Of a stretch of DNA of 64,000 nt, positions 46,604-54,522 are shown piece after piece (position 1 is the stretch's first letter; each line of letters begins with the position of its first letter). The notes under the pieces are model-generated. The model did not search any database, was not told the DNA's origin, and saw only the letters and a list, made by a program, of their open reading frames with translations. This DNA comes from Actinobacteria bacterium HGW-Actinobacteria-4 (GTDB lineage: Bacteria > Actinomycetota > Actinomycetes > Actinomycetales > Demequinaceae), in NCBI GenBank assembly GCA_002841315.1, contig PHEW01000001.1, positions 62,001 to 126,000 of the forward strand. Reading direction: 5' to 3'. The translations under genes and the position numbers were made by a program.

Positions 46604-46654
46604 CCCGGCGGCGATACGGATCCCTCAGCCCGTATCGCCGCCGGGTTCTTTCTT
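46604..46654 (+). terminator. Strong rho-independent terminator of the pair D operon
   Basis: A perfect 16-bp stem (CCCGGCGGCGATACGG at 46604-46619, its complement at 46630-46645) with a 10-nt loop, followed by TTCTTTCTT. The right arm also encodes the last residues of the convergent TadE-like gene. Confidence 0.92.
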
Positions 46655-47047
46655 GTCCGAAGTACCCGCCCGTGCACCTCGCACCGCCGTCCACGCGCCC
46701 TGAGTGACCTCCACATAGACGGTGACGGCACCCCCGGAGTCAACGAAGCACTCCGCGAGGCGCGCACCGTTGCGCGAAGCGACATCGGCCGCTGTGGCGC
46801 ACACCCGCTCGTGGACACGCGCCGTGTCCATACCGCGTGCGCGCAGGTCACGGGCTTCCACCGCCGCCGCAAGGGCGGCAACGTCCGCGACGCCCTGAGC
46901 CCGCACACCGGCAGTATGGGCTGCGGCGCTCAGGCCCACCACGGCGGCGGCCAGCGCCACGATCGAGATCAGCGCGATCGCGAGCGCCGTTCCGCTGCCG
47001 CGATCGGTCCTTTCCCGCCGAGTCCCACGGCCTGAGACCCGCGTCAC
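46625..47047 (-). CDS. TadE-like protein of the 'helicase/secretion neighbourhood' family (Rv3654c-like)
   Basis: A 140-aa protein with a prepilin-like N-terminus (RGSGTALAIALISIVALAAA, one helix) and an exported C-terminus with two Cys (RVCATAAD, ECFVDSGG). Unlike true TadE it lacks Glu after the cleavage-site-like Gly-Ser. It corresponds in place and length to M. tuberculosis Rv3654c. GTG start overlaps the TadE stop by 4 bp. The final codons lie in the stem of the opposing terminator. Confidence 0.8.
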   Translation of the reverse strand: MTRVSGRGTRRERTDRGSGTALAIALISIVALAAAVVGLSAAAHTAGVRAQGVADVAALAAAVEARDLRARGMDTARVHERVCATAADVASRNGARLAECFVDSGGAVTVYVEVTQGAWTAVRGARAGTSDKKEPGGDTG

Positions 47048-47376
47048 CGCTGATCCTTCGCGACCGCGCTGGCCTGGGCCGCCGGCACTAGCCCACGCGC
47101 GGGAATCTCAACACGTACAGTGACCCAGCCCTCGGCCCGGTTCACGCTGACGTGCGCTGCCGCACCGGCAACGCGGTGGGCAGCGGCAACCGCAGCTCCG
47201 TCACCCTCCACGATGGCCACCCGAGCGCCCGTCGATGCCGCCTGGTGGACGCGCATGCTGTCCTGCCCCCACGCAACCCCGCCCATCACCACTCCAAGCA
47301 TGGCCACGAAGGCAGGCAGGACCATCGCGAACTCTACTGTCGCCGAGCCGCGATCTCCGTGCATCGCCCGAGCCAT
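47044..47376 (-). CDS. TadE-family pseudopilin
   Basis: A 110-aa minor pilin-like protein: RGSATVEFAMVLPAFVAML is the canonical TadE N-terminus with a Gly-Ser junction and Glu at +5, followed by one helix and a small exported domain (QAASTGARVAIVEGDGAAVA). The ATG at 47376 overlaps the stop of the DUF4244 gene (TGATG). The frame is open to 47532 but the extension lies within the DUF4244 gene. Confidence 0.87.
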   Translation of the reverse strand: MARAMHGDRGSATVEFAMVLPAFVAMLGVVMGGVAWGQDSMRVHQAASTGARVAIVEGDGAAVAAAHRVAGAAAHVSVNRAEGWVTVRVEIPARGLVPAAQASAVAKDQR

Positions 47377-47570
47377 CAGCCCAGCGCGGACGTCACGATG
47401 CCCATGAGCAGTTCGCGCACCTCCGGGGATCGCAGCAGTACCGCGAGCAGTCCCGCGAACCCGGCTGCCGCGACCGTGACCAGCGCATACTCGGTGGTTG
47501 CCATGCCACTGTCGTCGTGCAGGTCTCGCCAAGCTGGCACGGATGACGAAGTGGATGTGTGGTCGTTCAT
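47376..47570 (-). CDS. DUF4244 small Flp/pilin-like protein
   Basis: A 64-aa protein with a hydrophilic leader, then DDSGMATTEYALVTVAAAGF, which has the Gly/Met junction and Glu-Tyr of Flp-type pilins, one helix, and a short tail. This is the likely major pilin or a related subunit of the tad machine (compare Rv3656c). ATG has AAGGGAGA upstream. Confidence 0.85.
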   Translation of the reverse strand: MNDHTSTSSSVPAWRDLHDDSGMATTEYALVTVAAAGFAGLLAVLLRSPEVRELLMGIVTSALG

Positions 47571-47701
47571 GACTGTCTCCCTTGGTGTGGTTGTGAACCT
47601 GGATGGGTGTGAGACCAGCGTGTTCTGCGGGTACGGCCGACGCTGGGCCGCGGGCGGTTTCCGTGGACAGGGGCGCAGCGGCGCGGGCTTGGGGACATCG
47701 G

Positions 47702-48730
47702 TCACCAACTGAGTGAGGTGCTCGAGGCCACGGCGACCAGCATGGGCACCAGGCCCACGAGCCCGAATGCGGGCAAGAGGCAGAACGTCAACGGCAGGGC
47801 CATGCGCACGCCGAGTTCGCCCACGGCCTTCTCCGAGGCCAGCCGGGTCTCAAGACGCACGCTCTGGGAGGTGGCGCGTAACAGCGCCCGCGGCGCCGTC
47901 CCCGCAGTCCACGCTGAACGCAGCGCACGCTCGAGCACCTGGAGCGACTCCGGGCAGTCACTCCACGCGCGTCGCCACGTGTCACCCAGGGCCAATGCGG
48001 ACGCCACGTGCTCGAGCGCACCGCCCTCCGGCCCGCCCATCGCCACGCCCACCGCTGCTACGGCCCCGCGCACATCGAGCCCGGAGGCAAGCGCCGCGTC
48101 CATGAGCGCCAGGATCAGCGGAATCGGGAGTGCGTCACGGGCCTCGCCGCCGACATCGGAGCCGCCGCTGGCGCGTTCAGCGGCGTCCACGAGCGAGCGC
48201 ATCCACCTGCGCCCACCCCACATCAGCGTGCCCGCCACCACCATCAGCACCCACCCCAGCGGCGTCACCAACAGCACCGTCAGCGCACGCGTATCGATCA
48301 GTGCGCCCAGCCCCAACCCCATGGCGGGCAACCACTGGAGCACGGTGGCGCTCAGCCGAGGTCCGGCGATGGCGGCCTCCCGGGCCGCACGCGCCTCGCG
48401 CTCGATCTGCACGTGCTCCCCCACCACCTCCAGGACGTCTGCGAGGGGTGCTCCGGCGGAGTGCGCGAGCGCGCAGGCGGCGCGCACGGCGTCCCACACG
48501 GGATCGCCCCCCTGCTCTTCGGTCCCAAGCTGCGTTCCGGTCCCACGCCGTGCACCCGGCATGCCGCGATGGTCGACTTCTTCGATACCCGCGGCAGCCC
48601 ATGCCGCCGCCGGAGACGCCCCGGAGCGCAGCAGTCCCACCACTTCCGCGAGCACTAGCGCGGGCTCGCGAGGACTCTCTGGGACAGGTCCGGTGTCAGT
48701 GTTACGCCACTGAGAGAGTTGCGCCCACAC
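47702..48730 (-). CDS. TadB/TadC-type pilus assembly membrane protein (apparent fusion)
   Basis: Inner-membrane platform of the tad (Flp) pilus or secretion machine. One ~340-aa chain shows two type II secretion F-like halves: a TadB-like part (GAPLADVLEVVGEHVQIERE, then a helix pair near 150-190) and a TadC-like part (DALPIPLILALMDAALASGL, ending in LPLTFCLLPAFGLVGLVPML). Many actinobacteria have two separate genes here. Start is uncertain: GTG 48730 has GGTGAGGT 5 bp upstream and overlaps the ATPase gene by 29 bp; the frame extends to 48808. Confidence 0.82.
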   Translation of the reverse strand: MWAQLSQWRNTDTGPVPESPREPALVLAEVVGLLRSGASPAAAWAAAGIEEVDHRGMPGARRGTGTQLGTEEQGGDPVWDAVRAACALAHSAGAPLADVLEVVGEHVQIEREARAAREAAIAGPRLSATVLQWLPAMGLGLGALIDTRALTVLLVTPLGWVLMVVAGTLMWGGRRWMRSLVDAAERASGGSDVGGEARDALPIPLILALMDAALASGLDVRGAVAAVGVAMGGPEGGALEHVASALALGDTWRRAWSDCPESLQVLERALRSAWTAGTAPRALLRATSQSVRLETRLASEKAVGELGVRMALPLTFCLLPAFGLVGLVPMLVAVASSTSLSW

Positions 48731-49799
48731 GCGGCACCTCACCCCATGCCAGGCTTTGCAGTCGCTCCCAGGCTGCGTGGTGCTCCACACGCCCGGCGTC
48801 ATCGACAACCACGGCCGGGATCACGCGCAGTTCCCCGCCGCGCACATCAAGCACGCCCAGCTCGGCAATCCGCCGCCCGTGAGCGCCGCGCTCCACATGA
48901 ACAACCACCTCGAACGCCGCGGCGGCGAACAGGTCTACGGCCCGCGCACTCATGCCCGCGAGCGCACCCAGGGCTCCCAGCCGCGCCGGCACATCCCCGG
49001 CAGAGTTGGCGTGCACGGTCATCATGCCGCCGCGGTGCCCGGTGTTAAAGGCGGCGAGTACCTCGCGGATCTCGACCCCTCGGCATTCGCCAAGTACCAC
49101 GCGATCGGGCCGCATTCGTAGCGCCTCGCGCACCAACCGCGCGAGCCCCACCTCGCCAGCACCATCGACGTTGGCGGGCCGCTCCACCAAGCGCACCACG
49201 TGCGGATGGGAGGGCATGACTTCGCCCGCATCCTCGATCACCACAATGCGCTCGGAGGCAGCCACCACGGACAGCAAGGACGCCATCAGAGTGGTCTTGC
49301 CCGCGCCGGTGGCCCCGCTGATCAATACGGACACGCGCGCGGCCACCAAGCCCTCGAGGAGCCCCACCAGTGCGGGCGCCAGCATTCCGCCGTTCACGAG
49401 GTCCCCAAGCGTCAGCGCGCCGGTGCGCACGGTACGCAGCGACAGAATCGCGCATCCGTCCGCTACCGGCGGCAGCGCCGCGTGCAGGCGCATCCCTCCC
49501 GGAAGCCTGGCGTCCACCAGCGGTGAGGCGTCATCCAACCGGCGTCCACCTACCGATGCCAACCTGACCGCAAGCTCCCTCACCTGGGCTGCGGACCCAA
49601 ACCCGGCATCGGCCCGCTCCAGGCCCAAGCCACGGTCCAACCAGACCTCGCCGGGCCCATTCACCACGATGTCGGTGAGCCCGGGTGTTCTCAGCAGCGG
49701 GGCGAGCGGCCCCCACAAGGCGGCGCCATCGTCAAGGCGAGTGGCGTCGTCAAGGCGAGTGTTGTCGTCAAGCACAAGGTGGGCGTCAAGAGTGTCCAT
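48702..49799 (-). CDS. tadA: TadA/CpaF-family pilus assembly ATPase
   Basis: Hexameric secretion ATPase driving pilus assembly. Walker A ISGATGAGKTTLMASLL, the Asp/His-box region LLRTPGLTDIVVNGPGEVW, Walker B-like DRVVLGECRG and the His box FNTGHRGGMMTVHANS are all present. From ATG 49799 the protein is 365 aa, short because the usual long N-terminal helical domain is reduced. The N-terminus has a repeated DD-x-TRLDD pattern encoded by direct repeats. No CpaE/Ssd gene lies upstream, where M. tuberculosis has Rv3660c. Confidence 0.9.
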   Translation of the reverse strand: MDTLDAHLVLDDNTRLDDATRLDDGAALWGPLAPLLRTPGLTDIVVNGPGEVWLDRGLGLERADAGFGSAAQVRELAVRLASVGGRRLDDASPLVDARLPGGMRLHAALPPVADGCAILSLRTVRTGALTLGDLVNGGMLAPALVGLLEGLVAARVSVLISGATGAGKTTLMASLLSVVAASERIVVIEDAGEVMPSHPHVVRLVERPANVDGAGEVGLARLVREALRMRPDRVVLGECRGVEIREVLAAFNTGHRGGMMTVHANSAGDVPARLGALGALAGMSARAVDLFAAAAFEVVVHVERGAHGRRIAELGVLDVRGGELRVIPAVVVDDAGRVEHHAAWERLQSLAWGEVPRVGATLSVA

Positions 49800-49950
49800 C
49801 CGGCTATGGTCGGCGACCCTGCACCCACGCGACTCGCGCGACCAGCCCAGCCGGGGCATCGGCCGCAATCGGGACGCCTGTGGACATCAGTGCCAAAACG
49901 GGCTCCCCATGTTCCCCAAGAGTCGATACGCTAATGCCCAAGGAGGTGCC

Positions 49951-50751
49951 ATGGCCAAGCGCAAGGGACCACGGACGGCAGCATTCTTTGATCTCGACAA
50001 GACGATCATTGCGACAACGTCGTCGATTGCCTTTACGCGCCCGTTCTTCAAGGGCGGGCTCATCACGCGCGCCGACGCCCTCCGCACCGCGTACGCCCAG
50101 TTCCTGTTCCTGATTGGTGGCGCCGACGAACGCCAAACCACCCGCCTACGCGACGCCCTCAGCGAGCTCGTCAAGGGCTGGGAGGTGGCGCGGGTCAATG
50201 AGCTCGTGGAAGAGACCGTCAAGGAACTCATTGACCCGGTGGTCTATGAGGAGGCAATCGAACTCATTCGCCGCCACCAGGCCAACGGTCGCGACGTGGT
50301 CATTGTCAGCGCGTCAGGCTCGGACCTGGTGCGACCCATCTCCGAGTTGCTGGGCGCGGATCACATGATCGCGTCCGCCATGGAAGTCAAGAACGGCTTC
50401 TACACCGGCGTGATCAACTTCTACGCCTACGGGCCGCGCAAGGCTGAGGCGATTCTGGCCCTCGCTGAGGAGCGCGGCTACGAGCTCGACGACTGCTACG
50501 CGTATTCCGACTCCATCACCGACGCCCCCATGCTCAACGTGGTGGGCCACGGATTCGCCGTCAACCCCGACCGCACCATGCGCCGGGCAGCCGAGCTCAA
50601 CGGCTGGGGAATCCTGCGATTCAAGAAGCCCGTGGGCTTGCGTCAGGGAACACGGGCGGCGTCCTACATCGTGTCCTTCACCCTGGTCGCGCTGGCCTTC
50701 CTCGCGGCGCTACTGTACTACCGCTCGCGCAAGCGCCGGCAGTCTCACTAA
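49951..50751 (+). CDS. HAD-IB family phosphatase with C-terminal membrane helix
   Basis: A 266-aa SerB-like HAD hydrolase. Motif I is AFFDLDKTIIATTSS, motif II VVIVSASGSDL, and motif III/IV lie in YGPRKAEAILALAEERG and DCYAYSDSITDAPML. A helix at about 238-258 followed by RSRKRRQ anchors it to the membrane. It equals the HAD gene next to the tad ATPase in M. tuberculosis (Rv3661). The perfect AAGGAGG 5 bp before ATG 49951 fixes the start; the frame is open far upstream but without support. Substrate unknown, possibly a lipid phosphate. Confidence 0.9.
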   Translation: MAKRKGPRTAAFFDLDKTIIATTSSIAFTRPFFKGGLITRADALRTAYAQFLFLIGGADERQTTRLRDALSELVKGWEVARVNELVEETVKELIDPVVYEEAIELIRRHQANGRDVVIVSASGSDLVRPISELLGADHMIASAMEVKNGFYTGVINFYAYGPRKAEAILALAEERGYELDDCYAYSDSITDAPMLNVVGHGFAVNPDRTMRRAAELNGWGILRFKKPVGLRQGTRAASYIVSFTLVALAFLAALLYYRSRKRRQSH

Positions 50752-50771
50752 GAGCCCGGCAGGCTGAGTTC

Positions 50772-51683
50772 ATGCCAACCAGCAGCGGCACCGTCCGCGT
50801 GGCCGCAATCCTGACCGGCACGCTCGTGGCCTTGGTCGTGTTAGGCGCGACAGCATCGGCCGGTACCGCACCACCATTATTTGAGCCCGCGCCGGACACC
50901 TATCCCAGCGACGGCGTGCGCGTCATGTTCCTGGGCGACTCCATCACGGGATCGCCCGGCTGCTGGCGGTCCCTGGTGTGGCGCGACCTCACGGACGCTG
51001 GCCTCGACCTCGGGATGGTGGGCACCCTCCACACGGACGAGTGCGGGGGCCTGACCAATGCCTCTGGCGACACTTGGGATCCGGATCACGCCGGGTTCGC
51101 TGGCATCAGGACCTCCGGCGTATTTGTGCGCATCGCGACCGAAGGGCTGTTGCAACGCACGGAGCCGGACGTGGTGGCGATGCTGCTGGGCACCAATGAC
51201 TTCTGGTCGGGGGCGAACGCCGACGCCGTCCTCAGCCAATACACCGCGCTGTTGGAGCTCATGCGCCGCGACAACCCTGACATCGTGTTGGTGGTGGGCA
51301 CCGTGTTGCCCATGAGCGCGGACCAATGCTCAGGGTGCCAGGCACAGATCGATGCACTCAACGCGCAGCTTGACCAGTGGGCGGCCGATGCTTCCACGGC
51401 TCAGTCCCCTGTGTCGATTGCCGTCCTGCACCAGGGCTTCGACGTTGACCTCCACACCTACGACGGCGTCCACCCCAACGAGGCCGGCAACGAACTCATC
51501 GCGCAGGGGTGGGTGCCCGCGTTGAGCGAGGCGGTCGCGTACCGGGACACGGCTGGCGGCGGTGGATTCCACCCTGTGGCGCAGTTGGCGCTGTTCATTG
51601 GACTCACCGGGGCAATCTGGTTGGTGCTGCGCAACACCAGGCTCAGGCGCGAACAGCTCGAGGGCGAAGCCCCCCAACGTTAA
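50772..51683 (+). CDS. SGNH/GDSL hydrolase with signal peptide and C-terminal anchor
   Basis: A 303-aa exported esterase-like protein. A signal helix (about 12-30) is followed by MFLGDSITGSPG (block I), the Gly-rich TNASGDTWDPDHAGFAG region, LLGTNDFWSG (block III) and DGVHPNEAGNEL (block V with Asp and His). A C-terminal helix (about 273-292) ends in RLRREQ, a sign of membrane anchoring facing outward. Disulfides are likely (CWRSL, DECGG, QCSGCQ). The end of the gene contains the pair E promoter-like element. Confidence 0.88.
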   Translation: MPTSSGTVRVAAILTGTLVALVVLGATASAGTAPPLFEPAPDTYPSDGVRVMFLGDSITGSPGCWRSLVWRDLTDAGLDLGMVGTLHTDECGGLTNASGDTWDPDHAGFAGIRTSGVFVRIATEGLLQRTEPDVVAMLLGTNDFWSGANADAVLSQYTALLELMRRDNPDIVLVVGTVLPMSADQCSGCQAQIDALNAQLDQWAADASTAQSPVSIAVLHQGFDVDLHTYDGVHPNEAGNELIAQGWVPALSEAVAYRDTAGGGGFHPVAQLALFIGLTGAIWLVLRNTRLRREQLEGEAPQR

Positions 51684-51699
51684 GCCCACCCTGCCCGTT
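51675..51699 (+). promoter_or_regulatory. Predicted ECF promoter, CAACG-N16-CGTT (pair E)
   Basis: CAACG at 51675-51679 and CGTT at 51696-51699, 16 bp apart, ending 39 bp before the sigma ATG. The upstream box lies in the last codons of the SGNH gene. Confidence 0.65.
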
Positions 51700-51738
51700 C
51701 AAGCCCATAACAGGGCAGAGTAAGGACCAGGGGGCCGG

Positions 51739-52287
51739 ATGAGCGAGTGGCGCGAGTTGATCGACGAGGTTGCGCGCACCCGCCACGGCTCGCTCGTGGG
51801 ATACGGGGTACTTCTCACGGCTTCGCGCCCCGCCGCCGAAGACCTCGTCCAAGACGCCATGGTCAAGGTGTTCTCCCGCGTGCGCACGGTCCCCAACGCC
51901 GCCGCCGCAGACCAGTACATCCGCCGCGCGATGCTCACGATCTTCTTGGACCAGACCCGCCGGAACTCGAACTGGCGGCGCCTGCGCCCGGTCATCGCTA
52001 CGGCCGATGCCGTGGCCGGGCATGCCGACGCCGTCGCCAACGCGCAAGACGTGCGGGAGGCACTTGCGGCGCTGAGTCCCCGCGAACGCGCATGCGTGGT
52101 GTTGCGGCATTTTGACGATCTGACCGTGCCGCAGATCGCGGAGCGCACCGGGCTCGCTGCGGGGACCGTGAAGCGCTACTTGAGTGATGGCATGAAGAAG
52201 ATGGGCGCGGAGCTCGCGCCCGAGGAGCACGAAGAACACCTCGAGCACATCCAGGTGTCTGTGGTGGAAGTCAGGAGTAGGTCATGA
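51739..52287 (+). CDS. SigE-family ECF RNA polymerase sigma factor (pair E)
   Basis: A 182-aa group-4 sigma factor. Region 2: LVGYGVLLTASRPAAEDLVQ and YIRRAMLTIFLDQTRRNSNW; region 4: LSPRERACVVLRHFDDLTVP with recognition helix AAGTVKRYLSDG. It starts after an AGGGGG site. The partner ATG overlaps the stop by 4 bp. A CAACG-N16-CGTT element precedes it. Confidence 0.9.
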   Translation: MSEWRELIDEVARTRHGSLVGYGVLLTASRPAAEDLVQDAMVKVFSRVRTVPNAAAADQYIRRAMLTIFLDQTRRNSNWRRLRPVIATADAVAGHADAVANAQDVREALAALSPRERACVVLRHFDDLTVPQIAERTGLAAGTVKRYLSDGMKKMGAELAPEEHEEHLEHIQVSVVEVRSRS

Positions 52288-53429
52288 GAGATCTCGGGAT
52301 GGAACTGCGCGGGCTCGCAGCGGCGGAGAGTGACACGCCCGTGTTCGCGAGCAAGGTAGCCGATGCTGTCGCACGGCGGGCGGGGAAGCGCCGGCTGGTC
52401 AAGAGGTCGGCAGTCGGCGCCGGGTCCGCGCTCGCGGTAGGAAGTCTGGCCGTCGGCGCAGTGATGCAGGCGGCACACTTTGACTTCGCGCCTTTCAGTG
52501 GCGTCGAAGCGACGGGCACCGCCACGCCATCGCCCGAGACGTACCTGGCGGTCGCGTATGAATGGGAAGCGGTCGAGCAGGCATTCCGGGACGCAGACCT
52601 GATGCCCGGCTGCGGCGAACCCGCAGCCTTCGAGCCCCGGACGGAGCACGGTCTCACCGTCACTTTGGAACTCGCGCCTCCAGGGATCTCAGCCGACTAC
52701 CACACGTTCAAGGTGGGCTTCCACAACGCCAGCGACGATGAACTCACCTTCATCGCTAACACTCCTGCCATCGTGCTGGTGCAGGGCGGCAGGGTGGCCT
52801 CCGATCCCAATTTCTTCCAGGGACCGACGAAATCCATCAACACCGACCCGGAAAGGCCGACCGGAGGCAACTCAAACGTCCTCTTCGAGAACGGCTTCAC
52901 CTGCGCAGGCATCAAGGCATGGGACGACCACTGGAAGCTATGGCCCGGCGAGGGAGCGAGCGTGGAGGACAGGAACCACTGGGAAACGGTAGCGAATCAG
53001 ATCAGTAACGGACCACTCAGTCCCGGCGAGTACACGGCCTACGCGTGGAGCCCCGTGGTGTTCGGCGATCAGGCGGGCATTGCTCGCGTGTGGCGTGAGG
53101 ACGGCTACTACTACCCATATGACATCGCCAATCCCGCGTACCCGTCGAGTCCCCTCTATGGTGATGAGTCGATGTTGCAGTACTGCTACTCGGAGGTTGA
53201 GGATCCCTCTACTGGCGAGACAACCCGATGGGATGGAGTGCTGCCAGACGACCCCAATGGGTTCTCGTGGGCCATCGAGGGTGTGGAAGGCGAGGTCGTC
53301 CATTTCGGTTGCGAAGTCCCGCCGGAGATCCTCGCTGACAAACTCCGCCGCCTGGTCCCGGAGAGCTACATCAACGACTACGAGATGACCTACATCATCT
53401 CCGAACCCATCACGTTCACCGTCGAGTAA
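52284..53429 (+). CDS. Sigma-E-pair partner: single-pass membrane protein, candidate anti-sigma/sensor
   Basis: A 381-aa protein: about 40 cytoplasmic residues ending RRAGKRRLVKRS, one helix (about 43-62), then an exported domain. It contains LMPGCGEPAAFEP (Cys110), a beta-rich stretch with AIVLVQGGRVAS, Cys in NGFTCAGIKAW, LSPGEYTAYAW, and a C-terminal YIISEPITFTVE. Partner F shares the PGCGE motif, a dG-x-V strand, the L-P/S-x-G-x-Y turn and a closing GEP-x-x-VTL-like end, so the two are homologous. AGGAG is 6 bp before ATG. No known domain recognised. Confidence 0.72.
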   Translation: MRDLGMELRGLAAAESDTPVFASKVADAVARRAGKRRLVKRSAVGAGSALAVGSLAVGAVMQAAHFDFAPFSGVEATGTATPSPETYLAVAYEWEAVEQAFRDADLMPGCGEPAAFEPRTEHGLTVTLELAPPGISADYHTFKVGFHNASDDELTFIANTPAIVLVQGGRVASDPNFFQGPTKSINTDPERPTGGNSNVLFENGFTCAGIKAWDDHWKLWPGEGASVEDRNHWETVANQISNGPLSPGEYTAYAWSPVVFGDQAGIARVWREDGYYYPYDIANPAYPSSPLYGDESMLQYCYSEVEDPSTGETTRWDGVLPDDPNGFSWAIEGVEGEVVHFGCEVPPEILADKLRRLVPESYINDYEMTYIISEPITFTVE

Positions 53430-53496
53430 GCACATTCGCACGGGCGCGAGGCTTGCCGGGCCCAAGCACTCGCCTCACGCCCCTAGCGAAAACCGC

Positions 53497-53525
53497 TTGC
53501 GCGTCCGTTTTGTCCGTTTTACCCT
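53497..53525 (+). promoter_or_regulatory. Predicted leaderless promoter of the small membrane protein gene
   Basis: TTGCGC (53497-53502), a 17-bp spacer and TACCCT (53520-53525). The GTG start at 53532 is 7 nt after the -10 hexamer, so transcription should begin at the start codon. The spacer is a 9-bp direct repeat (gtccgtttt twice, 53503-53520). Confidence 0.5.
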
Positions 53526-53531
53526 TATCTG

Positions 53532-53924
53532 GTGATACTCAAGCATCCACTACTCCTGGTAGCGGCCGGCATGGCCATGGCCTGCGGCGTCCTGGCCGGA
53601 TTCGCCTCCGCACCAATGGGCGGTCCCCCTGCCCCAGAAGGTGTGGCGGAGGCCCGCGGCAACCCGCACGTCCCAGACCCCGCCAGTAACCACGAACTCG
53701 ATGCCGCATTCGTGGCCAACGTTCCTGTTGACCCGGATGCTGCGGGCGTCGAGCTCGACAACGCAACCGCCGCGGGCGTCGGCCCCGAAAGCACCGCTGA
53801 CGTCGGTCTGGCTGTGCTCATCGGGATCATGGCGCTCATCTCCTTTGCGATCATCGCGATGGCCAATCCCGCTCGCGGCCACAGTAGAGCCCCGCCACAA
53901 CCGAACCCGCGTACCTTTCCGTAG
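53532..53924 (+). CDS. Small two-helix membrane protein of unknown function
   Basis: A 130-aa protein with an N-terminal helix (about 5-26), an acidic exported loop rich in Pro, Ala and Asp (PHVPDPASNHELDAAFVANV), a second helix (about 90-110) and a basic Pro-rich tail. No known domain. It has no ribosome-binding site but sits exactly one promoter spacing downstream of a -10-like hexamer, consistent with leaderless translation. It lies between sigma pairs E and F and its 3' end contains the pair F promoter-like element. Confidence 0.6.
   Translation: MILKHPLLLVAAGMAMACGVLAGFASAPMGGPPAPEGVAEARGNPHVPDPASNHELDAAFVANVPVDPDAAGVELDNATAAGVGPESTADVGLAVLIGIMALISFAIIAMANPARGHSRAPPQPNPRTFP
53898..53923 (+). 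promoter_or_regulatory. Predicted ECF promoter, CAACC-N17-CGTA (pair F)
   Basis: CAACC at 53898-53902 and CGTA at 53920-53923 with a 17-bp spacer, 32 bp before the sigma ATG. It differs from the other copies in the fifth base of the upstream box and the last base of the downstream box. Confidence 0.55.
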
Positions 53925-53955
53925 TAGAGGGTAGAGACACTACCGAGGGGATGCG

Positions 53956-54522
53956 ATGGGCAGTTGGCAGGGGTTCTACGACGAACTCGCACACGCGCGC
54001 TACCCCGCGCTGCTCGCCTACGCCGTCACGCTCACCGCCAACCGCGCCGACGCCGAGGACCTCGTCCACGACGCCCTGGTCCGCACCTTCTCCAAGGGCC
54101 GCCGCCTCGACAACGCCGTCCACGCCGAACGCTACGTGCGCCGCGCCATCGCATCGATCTACATCGACCGCCAGCGCAAGCGCGCATCCTGGTGGCGCGC
54201 CGCCCCGCGCCTCGCGACCACCGACTCCGTCCCGGACGCCACACCGGAGATCGACCACCGCAGCGAGATCGCCAACGCCCTCGCACACCTCTCCCCACAA
54301 GTGCGCGCCGCTATCGTGCTGCACTATCTTGACGACCTGTCCGTGGAGCAAGCGGCGCGAGTGATGCACGTGAGCGTCGGCGCCGTGAAGCGGTATCTGT
54401 CAGACGGCCGCGGCGCCCTGCGCCAAGCCCTAGGCGCCTCCCTCCTCGAGGCCCCGGACACCACCTACGACCTGGCCGACGTGGTCAGCGTCCAACCCGC
54501 CAAGGCAAGGAGGCGGTCATGA
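53956..54522 (+). CDS. SigE-family ECF RNA polymerase sigma factor (pair F)
   Basis: A 188-aa group-4 sigma factor. Region 2: LLAYAVTLTANRADAEDLVH and YVRRAIASIYIDRQRKRASW; region 4: LSPQVRAAIVLHYLDDLSVE with recognition helix SVGAVKRYLSDG. ATG 53956 follows GAGGGG; an overlapping out-of-frame ATG at 53951 is ignored. The partner ATG overlaps the stop by 4 bp. The coding DNA is very rich in C at third positions. Confidence 0.9.
   Translation: MGSWQGFYDELAHARYPALLAYAVTLTANRADAEDLVHDALVRTFSKGRRLDNAVHAERYVRRAIASIYIDRQRKRASWWRAAPRLATTDSVPDATPEIDHRSEIANALAHLSPQVRAAIVLHYLDDLSVEQAARVMHVSVGAVKRYLSDGRGALRQALGASLLEAPDTTYDLADVVSVQPAKARRRS

Noticed and set aside
48952..49950. Long plus-strand frame fused to the HAD phosphatase
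   Set aside because: It is antisense to the tad ATPase; the perfect AAGGAGG before 49951 marks the true start.
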